Shown here one piece after another: positions 56,581-64,000 of a stretch of DNA of 64,000 nt. The notes under the pieces are model-generated. The model saw only the letters and a list, made by a program, of their open reading frames with translations, was not told the DNA's origin and did no database searches. This DNA is from an uncultured Arachnia sp. (lineage in GTDB: Bacteria; Actinomycetota; Actinomycetes; Propionibacteriales; Propionibacteriaceae): NCBI GenBank assembly GCA_947493705.1, contig CANLSH010000003.1:1-64000 (forward strand), written 5' to 3'. Positions within the stretch are counted from its first letter, which is position 1, and every line of letters starts with the position of its first letter. Made by a program: the position numbers and the translations under genes.

Positions 56581-57058
56581 AACCGGGCGCTGCGGGCACA
56601 ATAACGAGTGACTTTCGCCGGTAGATGGTGGGCTTTTTCTGCTGCTCAGTGGCAGCGTTCGCTGCCTCGGGCTCCGGGGGGTGCTGCCGTACGTCGAGGC
56701 TGGCGTCCCGCAAGAGGATCAGCTACTGGGTACGCTCCGCGTGTCTCGAAACTGACGGTGAGTACCAACAGCGGCGCCATGGGTTCCGAGACATGGTTAT
56801 GAGATTGTCGAGGGGGGCGTTCAAGTGCGGCGTCGCGCGTTGAACCGCAAAGGCTCTCGTGGCGATCAACGGCCGGTGAGACGTCTCGTATCGCTAGGGT
56901 TATGAGATAGCATGATAGGTTCAATGAAGAGGCGGCGTCTCGACGACACTGGATTCTCTGACGTCGAACATATTGACTGCTTTGACGCTCAGCACGTCGG
57001 ACAAGCCGAAACAATTGCCACAATTCCTCAAGTCAGATGCCACCTCAAGGATGTCCAG
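56581..57058. other. 478-base non-coding stretch holding repeat copy F
   Basis: Contains the left (56742-56810) and right (56872-56912) parts of one repeat element. I see no supported gene. Confidence 0.6.
56742..56912 (+). repeat. TGTCTCG-family island repeat, copy F
   Basis: The left part (TGTCTCGAAACTGACGG...CCATGGGTTCCGAGAC) and the right part (GGTGAGACGTCTCGTATCG...GGTTATGAGATAG) match those of the copies at 60308 and 61042. The right part contains the palindrome GAGACGTCTC. Confidence 0.65.
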
Positions 57059-57496
57059 TCACCGGCTTCCCCACCCCGGTAGTTCTTGTCGGTTGGGAGG
57101 ATACGTCGCCAAGACCCGTGCGAGCTGGTCAGCGACGTCATCAAGATCGATCGAAGTTTCTTCACGGAGCCATGTTGGAAGATCTTCCAGACTAAGTGCC
57201 CTGCTTCGCTGTTCCTCCGTGGGCCGGGTCAGCTGCTTCACCACACCGCCCTCAGAGCTACCGATGGTTCTGTCTCGTCGCAGACTGATCACGTCATGGA
57301 GGTAGAGGAACTCAAAGTCGGGGTCGTCCTCATCAGGATAAAAGATGGTCAGTTGTGGATCGGGGTAGCGACGAAACCACGCGCGCTCTAGAGGCGGTAG
57401 GGAGATATGTCCGACCGCTGATTCCGGCATCTGGACTTCGGATTCGAGCCATGTGATGCCAACGAGGCATCCTCTGCCTCGATGGAGCTGTCTCAC
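57059..57496 (-). CDS. Hypothetical acidic protein
   Basis: This 145-residue frame has protein-like composition: WFRRYPDPQLTIFYPDEDDP, FEFLYLHDVISLRRDR, and an acidic amphipathic C terminus (SIDLDDVADQLARVLATYP). GTG 57496 has an AAGGA just upstream. I do not recognise a family. It lies alone between repeat copies F and A. Confidence 0.5.
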   Translation of the reverse strand: MRQLHRGRGCLVGITWLESEVQMPESAVGHISLPPLERAWFRRYPDPQLTIFYPDEDDPDFEFLYLHDVISLRRDRTIGSSEGGVVKQLTRPTEEQRSRALSLEDLPTWLREETSIDLDDVADQLARVLATYPPNRQELPGWGSR

Positions 57497-58008
57497 GTTC
57501 CTTCCCTACAATCCGCAGGAAGTGGCGAGATACTTGTTTCTCGTTCCAGCGTCCCATCAGTGTGAGAGTTTTCGACGCCTTTGCGCACTGCGTGGGCAAT
57601 TAGAACGTTTACGAGATACGACCTTCTGCTGAGCATCCGAGCCTCCTTCTCTTGGCGTAGGGATGGCCATCGATGTTGGCGTTGCCGTCGAAGCTATCAG
57701 CCAAATCAGTCCACTGCCGTGCCCAGGACGACGTGCTTCTAGGTCCACGTCGTCAACCACTACAGCGACGGCGTAAGTCTCATGCAGGATGCGTCTCCCT
57801 GCCGCTTCGATACTACTGGCAGGTGTCTCGTAAGCCTTCTGTCTCGAAACCCATGCGTTGTAAGTCGCATCCGTGGATGTCGAGGTCCGGGTACTGCTTG
57901 GAACCCATGAGCCCCTGCGCAAGGTGGTGTTGCGGAGGGAAGGCGTAGCCAGGTACCAGCAACGAAACGTACGAGTTCAGCGTTGATTTTTCAGTCGGGA
58001 GCACAGCC
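57497..58008. other. 512-base non-coding stretch holding repeat copy A
   Basis: Apart from the repeat at 57824 no supported gene is seen. Short frames on both strands lack start sites and domain motifs. Confidence 0.55.
57824..57880 (+). repeat. TGTCTCG-family island repeat, copy A
   Basis: TGTCTCGTAAGCC, then TGTCTCGAAACCCATG, then TTGTAAGTCGCATCC. Same orientation as the other copies. Confidence 0.75.
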
Positions 58009-58929
58009 TCACTTGTCGATGTGGTGACCGGTAACTAGCCCTAGCGCGATTTCTTGGATTGCATCGATGAGGTCAGCGAGACCGGGTTCTTCGATCGGGA
58101 AATGTCCACATTCCCGTAAAATGATCGCACGCGTTGGGGCAGCAATACGCCGTAGGAATCGGACGCTTAGTTCGATCGGAGTCCACGCATCGTGACTGGG
58201 GTGAACAAGGGTGACCGGGGTTGTCATCATTTCCGGCAACGTATGTGGATAATTCATGTACGAGGCAAGGAAGCCGAGTGGAACACGGGCGCCTCCGCCG
58301 CGGGGGTCCGTGGCACACAGCCGGGATAGGCCGCGGTCTCGGCTCATCTGCCGAAAGCGCGCGATCCAAGTCATCGGAATCATCGTTCTGGCCAGACGTC
58401 CACGTGCCAGTACCGATAGGGGCCGACCGAGCACTCCGAGTATGCCGAAGCGCGTCATATGTGCCCGAGCTCGCCAATCACTTGGGTCGAGGAGGCAGGT
58501 CGCCGCTACCGCAGCGACACCCTGAGACTGTGCGGCTGCTTCGTAGGCGAGCAGTCCTCCAATGCTGGCCCCGAGCACTATGAGCGGTCGGCCGTCCTCT
58601 TCAGCAGCGATGAGGTCGACCAGCAGGTGGATCCAGTCGCCATAGCGCACCGCGCCGGGGTCGTGAGTGGCGGTCCGTCCGTATAGCGGCAGGTCAACAG
58701 CGGCGAGGTCGAGTCCTTGATCCGCTAGTAGCGCGGCAAGGGGCCATAGTGCAGCACCGTGGCCTCCAGCGCCATGCACGACCAACACCCGCGCAGCAGC
58801 TTCAGGTCTTGACGCCCGCGCAATATGGACCTCATGGGCGCGCCAAGACCACCAGCTCTCCTCCGGCTCCAAGCTGGCGACTAACTGCCGTTGCGGCGCT
58901 AGAAATGCAGCGTACGGATTCGGATCCAT
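58009..58929 (-). CDS. Alpha/beta hydrolase
   Basis: This 306-residue cytosolic hydrolase has the oxyanion segment VLVVHGAGGHGAALWPLAA, nucleophile elbow LGASIGGLLAYEA, an Asp region VHPSHDAWTPIE and a catalytic His in LRECGHFPIEEPG. The substrate is unknown. The ATG at 58929 follows no strong site. It is alone between repeats A and B and is transcribed against their orientation. Confidence 0.85.
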   Translation of the reverse strand: MDPNPYAAFLAPQRQLVASLEPEESWWSWRAHEVHIARASRPEAAARVLVVHGAGGHGAALWPLAALLADQGLDLAAVDLPLYGRTATHDPGAVRYGDWIHLLVDLIAAEEDGRPLIVLGASIGGLLAYEAAAQSQGVAAVAATCLLDPSDWRARAHMTRFGILGVLGRPLSVLARGRLARTMIPMTWIARFRQMSRDRGLSRLCATDPRGGGARVPLGFLASYMNYPHTLPEMMTTPVTLVHPSHDAWTPIELSVRFLRRIAAPTRAIILRECGHFPIEEPGLADLIDAIQEIALGLVTGHHIDK

Positions 58930-59135
58930 GACGTCATGTTATAGGGCCCCAACGAGCAAGGCTGATCGTTGACAAACACATAGCTTCGACGCGAACTACA
59001 CCCTCGACTGCGATTTCCTTGCGCATGACCGTGCTGATCGCGTGCTTTCAGTCTTGGAGCAAGCGATCGTTGAAACTCCCTCACCAGCGATGGATCCCGC
59101 AACGGACACCTGAGTTCCGTCGTTTCGACCCTCGG

Positions 59136-59182
59136 TGTCTCGAAACTGAAGTGTCTTGAAACACATGGGATATAGGACGGTG
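59136..59182 (+). repeat. TGTCTCG-family island repeat, copy B
   Basis: TGTCTCGAAACTGAA, then GTGTCTTGAAACACATGGG and ATATAGGAC. The spacing of the two GTCTCG/GTCTTG blocks matches copies A, C and E. Confidence 0.75.
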
Positions 59183-59368
59183 GCTGGCGGAACTGCGTCC
59201 GTAGGTGAGCGAGAGCAGCACGATATTGTGATCAACGAGGTTTATTCGCGCGAGGGTGTCAAGATGAGTGCGCACGTCGCAGATCCGCTCTCAGGTTCCG
59301 TTAACGTGAAGCCAACTGTCGTTGGTTGGTACGGCCCCCGTGCCCATCGGCCATGAAGCCTCCTGAGA

Positions 59369-59374
59369 TAGCCT
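59369..59374 (+). promoter_or_regulatory. -10 box of a leaderless promoter
   Basis: TAGCCT with seven bases to the ATG at 59382. Confidence 0.45.
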
Positions 59375-59381
59375 TGCGCGG

Positions 59382-60317
59382 ATGAGCTCTCATCCGGCGG
59401 ACATCACCCAGCAGTCGCCGAAGACGCCCGGTCCGATCACCCGGTATCCGATCCTGAGTTTTTTTATCCTCGCCTTCGTCTTGTCCTGGATCGGTTGGAG
59501 TCCGTGGTGGCTTGGGCAGGATGGTATCGGGGTGCTTCCCATACCTGGTTCTATTCAAGTGGTGGCGTTGGTGAACCCTCTGGGGATTCTCGGCCCCGCC
59601 ATCGCGGCGCTCATCGTTATTCAATTCACAGAGGGCAACGCCGGCGTCCGACGGTTCTGGACGAACGTCACAAACCTCAGATTCCGTCTGCGATGGTGGG
59701 GTATCGCTTTGATCGGCGTCCCCGCACTGCTATTGGCCGGAGTCATCTTCCTGCCCGGAACTCTGGGCTCCTTCACCACCGAGGGACTGGGTGCGGAACT
59801 GTTGATATACCCGGTCCAGCTGCTGGGTATCGTGTTCCTGGGTGGTGGCTTGGAGGAGATCGGCTGGCGCGGGTTCGCCCAGCCCAAGCTCCAGCAGAAA
59901 TGTCCCCCGCTCCTAGCAGCGATGCTAATCGGCGTCCTGTGGGCCGGGTGGCACGCGCCGCTATTCTTCACCCAGATCTGGGACACCCCCCGCGGCAGCA
60001 TCGCACAGGTTCTTCTTTACACGGTCGTGGTCATCGGACTGTCAGTAATTATGGCCTGGGTACGCAACGGGACTGACAGCGTACTGGCCGCTATCCTGGC
60101 TCACGCGTCCGTGAATTGCTTCCTCGGATTCCTGGTTGTCGTGTTCCCCGATTCACTCGTCCAATCGACAAACTGGTGGGGGGCGGGCATCCTCATCGCC
60201 GCGATTGTGCTGGCGGTGGTCACAAAGGGCCAACTCGGTGCGGCAACGCAATCCACCGAGCCTCCACCGTCAGAGGAGCCGCTCATGAGAGGTTCGCGGA
60301 CGCGAACTGTCTCGTAA
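59382..60317 (+). CDS. CPBP family intramembrane glutamic endopeptidase
   Basis: This 311-residue membrane protease (CAAX-like Abi family) has about eight spans, the EEIGWRGF motif (Glu-Glu and Arg) and WAGWHAPLFF (His), then a later His/Asn span (LAHASVNCFLGFL). Roles in the family include prenyl processing, bacteriocin immunity and sigma control; none is evident here. Its last codons and TAA stop lie inside repeat copy C (TGTCTCGTAA), so the repeat provides the end of the gene. Confidence 0.9.
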   Translation: MSSHPADITQQSPKTPGPITRYPILSFFILAFVLSWIGWSPWWLGQDGIGVLPIPGSIQVVALVNPLGILGPAIAALIVIQFTEGNAGVRRFWTNVTNLRFRLRWWGIALIGVPALLLAGVIFLPGTLGSFTTEGLGAELLIYPVQLLGIVFLGGGLEEIGWRGFAQPKLQQKCPPLLAAMLIGVLWAGWHAPLFFTQIWDTPRGSIAQVLLYTVVVIGLSVIMAWVRNGTDSVLAAILAHASVNCFLGFLVVVFPDSLVQSTNWWGAGILIAAIVLAVVTKGQLGAATQSTEPPPSEEPLMRGSRTRTVS

Positions 60318-60486
60318 CCGAGGTGTCTCGAAACGTATGAGATGCAAGGCATCGGACACCCTGGACGCGATTCCCAGTGGTCACACAACGCCGCCGTCAA
60401 TCGATCGAACCCACACCATGGCCGTCGAGCATCGCTGCAGCCGGCCGTGAGGCGCCTCGCATCCTTGGAGGTATGAGGCGGAATGT
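60308..60486 (+). repeat. TGTCTCG-family island repeat, copy C
   Basis: The left part TGTCTCGTAACCGAGGTGTC and TCGAAACGTATGAGATGC is at 60308-60345. The right part GTGAGGCGCCTCGCATCC...GGTATGAGGCGG is at 60448-60482, matching the right part of copies D and F with base changes that keep its palindrome. The left part overlaps the CPBP stop codon. Confidence 0.7.
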
Positions 60487-60590
60487 TGTCGTCGATGATC
60501 CATGCCAACTCGATAGTGCGCTCAATACCGTCGGCGTCTCGAAGACCCCGCGCGGACAGCGGGGTGAGGCCATGCTGGAAGGATGGTCGC

Positions 60591-61034
60591 ATGCTTGGCA
60601 TTTTCCAACCCGCGCTCGTCCCCGAGTTGCTCGTCGCGAGTCTCGATTCGAGCATCGAGTTCTGGTGCGGTCTCTGCGGCTTCAAAATCAGCTACTCACG
60701 ACCGGACGAACGCTTTGTGTACATCGTCCTCGGCTCAGCCCATCTGATGCTTGAAGAGGCTGGAGTTGGTCGCAACTGGATTACTGGTCGCCTGGAGCGC
60801 CCCTTGGGGCGAGGTGTGAACCTCCAGATCGCCGTCTCGGATAGCGCCGCCCTGGCCAACGCACTCCATCAAGCGGGAGTGGAACTGTTTATGCAGCCAG
60901 AGACAAAGTGGTACGACGTTGGAGAAGCCGAAGCTGGCGTGCAACAGTTCCTAGTCCAGGATCCGGACGGCTACCTCATCCGGTTTCAGTCCCCAGTCGG
61001 GCGCCGGTCGACCGCTCCTACCGGTGATTCGTGA
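60591..61034 (+). CDS. VOC family (glyoxalase/bleomycin resistance) protein
   Basis: This 147-residue protein has the paired beta-alpha-beta-beta-beta units of the vicinal-oxygen-chelate fold: SLDSSIEFWCGLCGFKISYS in the first and QQFLVQDPDGYLIRFQ at the end, where Glu/Asp metal ligands normally lie. It resembles bleomycin-resistance-like proteins; the substrate is unknown. ATG 60591 has a GGAAGGA site. Its stop is 8 bases before repeat copy D. Confidence 0.88.
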   Translation: MLGIFQPALVPELLVASLDSSIEFWCGLCGFKISYSRPDERFVYIVLGSAHLMLEEAGVGRNWITGRLERPLGRGVNLQIAVSDSAALANALHQAGVELFMQPETKWYDVGEAEAGVQQFLVQDPDGYLIRFQSPVGRRSTAPTGDS

Positions 61035-61041
61035 AAGCGGC

Positions 61042-61148
61042 TGTCTCGTAACCCAAGTGTGTCAAAACGCATGGGATGCGAGACGAACGCACGAGTCGTC
61101 GTCAACATGGGAACGGTGAGACGTCTCCTACCCGTGAGATACAAGACA
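61042..61148 (+). repeat. TGTCTCG-family island repeat, copy D, with terminal inverted ends
   Basis: The most complete 107-base copy. The left end TGTCTCGTAACCCA and the reverse complement of the right end TGTCTTGTATCTCA match at 11 of 14 positions. Inside are ATGGGATGCGAGAC and the palindromic GAGACGTCTC. No flanking target duplication is obvious. Confidence 0.75.
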
Positions 61149-61320
61149 ACGGTATGGGGCGCTAGCCGTGACCACGCAAGGGGTGAGTACACGTCCCCTG
61201 CGCACGGTGGCATTCACCAGCCCTCACAAGTCAGCGCTGCGGTTAGAGGCGGCTACGAGCGGATTGACTCGCTCCCTTCCTCAGACGACAAGTCCGGGCT
61301 GGATGAGAGGGAAGGAGGCT

Positions 61321-61743
61321 TCACCCTTCCACGGCTTCCGAAAAGCGTATCAATACAGTGTCCGCTGAATGCAAGATCAGAAGCATCTGATCCTCCACCT
61401 CTACATGCGCCGCTGCCTGAAGGGCCGAGAGGAATAGTGCTTCTTGTTCCGCAGCCTCATCATCCTCGGCTATTTCGGTGCTCGTCAACTGGGAGAATCT
61501 GATGTCATCGCCGGACAACTCATACTCACCGCTGAAAGAGTTCACCCCAAGAACGCCCCACACCTCTCCATCAGAGAGCGTGGCACTTGGCACGGTCAAG
61601 CCGTAAGACATCACCTGCACTGATTCGTCGGCGAAGGACTCAAGGATCCAGACCGTCTGCTCTACGTTTGGACTCGCAGCGCAACCGGAGACCGGGAGGA
61701 CGAGTGACAGCAACACAACCAACAGATTAATGATCTTTCCCAT
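61321..61743 (-). CDS. META/HslJ-like lipoprotein
   Basis: This 140-residue protein has a signal peptide with lipobox LPVSGC and a META (DUF306)-like domain: TVWILESF at its start and GVLGVNSFSGEYELSGDDI, equivalent to the G-x-G-C-N-x-F-x-G-x-Y pattern with Val in place of the usual Cys. It is membrane-anchored on the outside. Relatives are tied to stress or novobiocin resistance. A GGGAGAA site precedes the ATG. Confidence 0.78.
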   Translation of the reverse strand: MGKIINLLVVLLSLVLPVSGCAASPNVEQTVWILESFADESVQVMSYGLTVPSATLSDGEVWGVLGVNSFSGEYELSGDDIRFSQLTSTEIAEDDEAAEQEALFLSALQAAAHVEVEDQMLLILHSADTVLIRFSEAVEG

Positions 61744-61868
61744 GTTGCTGTTCTCCCGTATCTACGTCGAATCGGTAGGAGCTCATGCTACGGGGAAGCG
61801 CACTCGAAGGACAGAAAGCCGGGATAGTGAGCTACGTGCCGCAATCTCGAGCGGCCGACCCACGACAA

Positions 61869-62666
61869 TCAGATGAGGTTGGCGTGAATACGTTCGAGTT
61901 CATCTCGGAACTGATTCGCGGCCTCCATCCTGTCATCGCCCGGTGATTGACCTTCGAGGCGCAAAGAGAGATTTCGTTGTTCATCGAGGAGAACGCAGTC
62001 AGTCCACATGTACCGCTCTCTCGACCTTCGCACCTCCGAGTATTCGGTGTCTGGTTCCAGCTGGGTACCCATTTCCGCGCCAAGCACCCTAGAGTGGACG
62101 ATCACGGTCTCGGAGACGCATCTGGTGTTCTTTGAGTTGAGGGTTATGACTACTGAGGGTCCCCAATCTGTGTCTTCTGTGACTGGGACCTGTGGGGCCA
62201 GCTTTCCGTTGACGATCATCAGCGAGGTGTTGTCGCCATAACCGAAGCGCGCTCCCTCGCCCCCGTAGGCGAACCGGTACGCAGCGAGTTGGGCCTCGAA
62301 CTGTGAATCGAGGCGTTCGATGACCGCTTCCGCGTTGCCGTCGCGAAAGGCGACGTCTTCGCGTTCGAGTCCCAACATTTCTCGCGGGAAACTCTCCAAC
62401 GTGATGGGAGTGTTGGGGATTGGTCGATCAATGGTCAAAGCGCCGATCACGATGCCAGCCAGCAGAGCAACGAGAGTTGCTGTGATGACGCTGCGCACCC
62501 TGATGGTTCCGGGTGCACGGGCGGGAGCGACCCGTGATTTGCCCTGCTCGCGATCCACGATGATGCTTACTTCTACATCATCGGCTGGTGTGGACTGCCC
62601 GAAGGATTCAGTTTGTGAGGTCGCGCGCGTGTTCTCCGTCGGTGGCTGGAACGGCGCATCAGACAT
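61869..62666 (-). CDS. Membrane-anchored protein of unknown function
   Basis: This 265-residue protein has a cytosolic N-terminal region of about 60 residues, one span (SVITATLVALLAGIVIGALTI) and a soluble outer domain of about 180 residues with two Cys (TRCVSE and WTDCVLL) that could form a disulfide. No family recognised. A TACTCT -10 box lies 7 bases upstream of the ATG, so it is probably leaderless. It precedes the META-like lipoprotein gene on the same strand. Confidence 0.7.
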   Translation of the reverse strand: MSDAPFQPPTENTRATSQTESFGQSTPADDVEVSIIVDREQGKSRVAPARAPGTIRVRSVITATLVALLAGIVIGALTIDRPIPNTPITLESFPREMLGLEREDVAFRDGNAEAVIERLDSQFEAQLAAYRFAYGGEGARFGYGDNTSLMIVNGKLAPQVPVTEDTDWGPSVVITLNSKNTRCVSETVIVHSRVLGAEMGTQLEPDTEYSEVRRSRERYMWTDCVLLDEQRNLSLRLEGQSPGDDRMEAANQFRDELERIHANLI

Positions 62667-62673
62667 ACCGCTC

Positions 62674-62679
62674 AGAGTA
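62674..62679 (-). promoter_or_regulatory. -10 box of a leaderless promoter
   Basis: TACTCT on the minus strand, seven bases before the ATG at 62666. Confidence 0.45.
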
Positions 62680-62815
62680 GTCCGGCGAGCATGCCCTCAA
62701 GCGCCGCTGATGGGCATCTGACCAGGCGTCAACATCCCAGTGGAACGGACGCCGGCGTTACACACCGCGGACAGGTGAAGCAACCAAAAGCACGATGCAT
62801 CGCTCTGAACGTGAA

Positions 62816-62858
62816 TGTCTCATAACCTCGCCGTCTCGAAACCTATGGGATACGACAC
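62816..62858 (+). repeat. TGTCTCG-family island repeat, copy E
   Basis: TGTCTCATAACCTCG, then GTCTCGAAACCTATGGGAT and ACGACAC. Same orientation as copies A-D and F. It is the last copy in the window. Confidence 0.75.
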
Positions 62859-63298
62859 GCACCAGTCACAACCACCGTCATCAAGCGACGAAAGCCACAG
62901 CATAGTGATGGTCATTACCACGGACTTCAATGCATCAGTGCATCGGCATCGAGCACGGAAAGAACTCGGCTACCGAAATCGTCCGGAACACCACCATCTT
63001 CCGGCGATAGCCACACTTGCGCTACGAGAACCTTCACATACCGTGATCTCACCCGTGCCCTTCCCGCACATCGGAGCGCCAACGGAACGAACATCTACGC
63101 GTCTATTCGGTCATGACAAGCGATGACGGAGGTCTTCAGCGGCTGTTGGGGCTCCGGTCCGATAGTGTCCGTGGGTGTGGACGGATTGCACTGGTCGGGG
63201 GTCATTGGAGTGGAAACCGGCCGTGGCACCGTGCTCGCCCGATGTGGCAGGGGCTTCACTTTACTGGGTCCAGTCCTGCCAGCAGCGGTCAGGGACAG

Positions 63299-64000
63299 AT
63301 GAGCGTGCCCGTACCTGAGAGATACTTGAATTCCAGTGTGTTGCGCTGGACAGCGCTGGCCCTGTTTCTGCTGGGTGCTGCCTTCTTGACGTTCGGCTAT
63401 CCAAGCGAGTTTCCGACGCCCTACCGGATCGACATCGATGTGTATCGAACCGGTGCACAGGTGTTCATCGACGGTGGGGACCTTTACGGACCGCTGCCGG
63501 AGCTGTCGCAGGGGGCGCACCTACCATTCACCTACCCCCCGATTGCAGCGGCGCTCTTCACCATCTTTGCGATCGTGCCGCTGTGGATGGGGTCCGTGGG
63601 GCTCACACTCGTGTCGATTGCCAGCGTTGCCGTGGTGCTACGGATCGCGTTGGGACAGATCTATGATCGTCCCGCAGCGCAGCTGTGGTGGTTGGTGACA
63701 GGAGCCATGGCCATTGGCCTGTGGTTCGGACCGGTGCGGGACACATTGGCGTTTGGTCAGGTCAATGCTGTCCTGATGGCCCTGGTAATCATTGACGCGA
63801 TTCTCGGCCGCGGCAGATGGTGGGGTGGAACGCTCATTGGCCTGGCAATCGCGATCAAGCTGACACCAGCGGTGTTCCTGCTGCTCCTCGTCCTGCGCAA
63901 GGACTGGCGGGGTGCGGTGACCACCGGCTTCTCGTTTGCGATTTTCACGGGCATCGGACACTTGTTGATGCCGCAGGACTCGCTGCAGTACTGGACCCAA
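63299..64000 (+). CDS. GT87/DUF2029 family membrane glycosyltransferase (5' part)
   Basis: The first 234 codons of an integral-membrane mannosyltransferase-like enzyme are present; the gene runs off the window. It has an N-terminal span (WTALALFLLGAAFLTFG), the outside-loop motif with acidic residues DIDVYRTGAQVFIDGGDLYG, TYPPIAAALF and the QVNAVLMALVIIDAIL span, all typical of GT87 polyprenol-phosphate-mannose-dependent transferases. The ATG has an AGGGA site. It probably acts on cell-envelope lipoglycan. Confidence 0.88.
   Translation, partial: MSVPVPERYLNSSVLRWTALALFLLGAAFLTFGYPSEFPTPYRIDIDVYRTGAQVFIDGGDLYGPLPELSQGAHLPFTYPPIAAALFTIFAIVPLWMGSVGLTLVSIASVAVVLRIALGQIYDRPAAQLWWLVTGAMAIGLWFGPVRDTLAFGQVNAVLMALVIIDAILGRGRWWGGTLIGLAIAIKLTPAVFLLLLVLRKDWRGAVTTGFSFAIFTGIGHLLMPQDSLQYWTQ

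Larger units (their letters stand above)
58930..59381. other. 452-base non-coding stretch holding repeat copy B
   Basis: Contains repeat copy B at 59136 and the promoter of the CPBP protease gene. No gene supported. Confidence 0.55.
62667..63298. other. 632-base non-coding stretch holding repeat copy E
   Basis: Contains the promoter of the minus-strand gene, repeat copy E at 62816 and the upstream region of the glycosyltransferase gene. No gene supported. Confidence 0.55.

Noticed and set aside
57557-57922. A 121-codon minus-strand frame in the island
   Set aside because: It runs through repeat copy A and has low-complexity Ser/Arg/Thr composition with no start site.
56742-62858. Classical attC sites of an integron
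   Set aside because: The RYYYAAC and GTTRRRY core sites are not present at the ends of the repeats, and no integron integrase is in the window. The cassette-like layout is kept only as a hypothesis.

Overview
The window is high-GC bacterial DNA from an actinomycete, most likely a member of the Propionibacteriaceae. The grounds are gene content and order: mnmA next to a MetE-like gene, gatCAB, a hisI-trpE-TIGR02234-HGxxPAAW-trpC-trpB-trpA cluster, DUF222/HNH genes, twin-arginine lipoproteins, frequent GTG starts, and many start codons placed 6-8 bases after a TAnnnT -10 box (leaderless style). The family-level call is an inference; no rRNA or tRNA gene was found here to support it.

Layout. 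1-197: five copies of a 42-bp palindromic tandem repeat. 0.3-2.4 kb: mnmA and a MetE-like gene. 2.4-2.67 kb: a remnant membrane-protein gene. 2.67-10.8 kb: a sialic-acid (Neu5Ac) uptake and catabolism cluster (binding protein, permease, permease-ATPase fusion, ATPase, NanA, NanE) with a divergent FadR/GntR regulator. 10.9-14.2 kb: gatCAB. 14.2-19.4 kb: an oxidoreductase, a DUF222 protein and a secreted PL8 hyaluronate-lyase-type enzyme whose cell-wall sorting signal is cut off. 19.6-27.6 kb: acyP, a TIGR03085 gene, then hisI and the trp operon ending in a SCO1 gene. 27.6-34.8 kb: accessory genes, including a Gfo/Idh pseudogene, DUF2461, a second DUF222/HNH gene and an AraC regulator. 34.8-43.6 kb: a LysR regulator, gltBD, and an AspT-type transporter. 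43.6-46.0 kb: a VapC/Phd toxin-antitoxin pair, a frameshifted acyltransferase, and an orphan VapB antitoxin. 46.2-56.1 kb: dnaE, rocD, a spermidine-synthase-like gene and hisDCBH. 56.1-62.9 kb: a low-density accessory island. 63.3 kb to the end: the start of a GT87-type glycosyltransferase.

How the genes work together. The nan cluster and the PL8 lyase together suggest foraging on animal glycans (sialylated glycoconjugates and hyaluronan or chondroitin). Many housekeeping operons are translationally coupled by ATGA/GTGA overlaps. The strongest candidate for an undescribed arrangement is the 56.1-62.9 kb island: six clear copies of a TGTCTCG repeat, all in the same orientation, alternate with single unrelated genes (hypothetical, alpha/beta hydrolase, CPBP protease, VOC protein, then two envelope proteins), so that it looks like a cassette array. 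No recombinase is visible in the window and the repeats do not match the attC core consensus, so the integron comparison is only a hypothesis.
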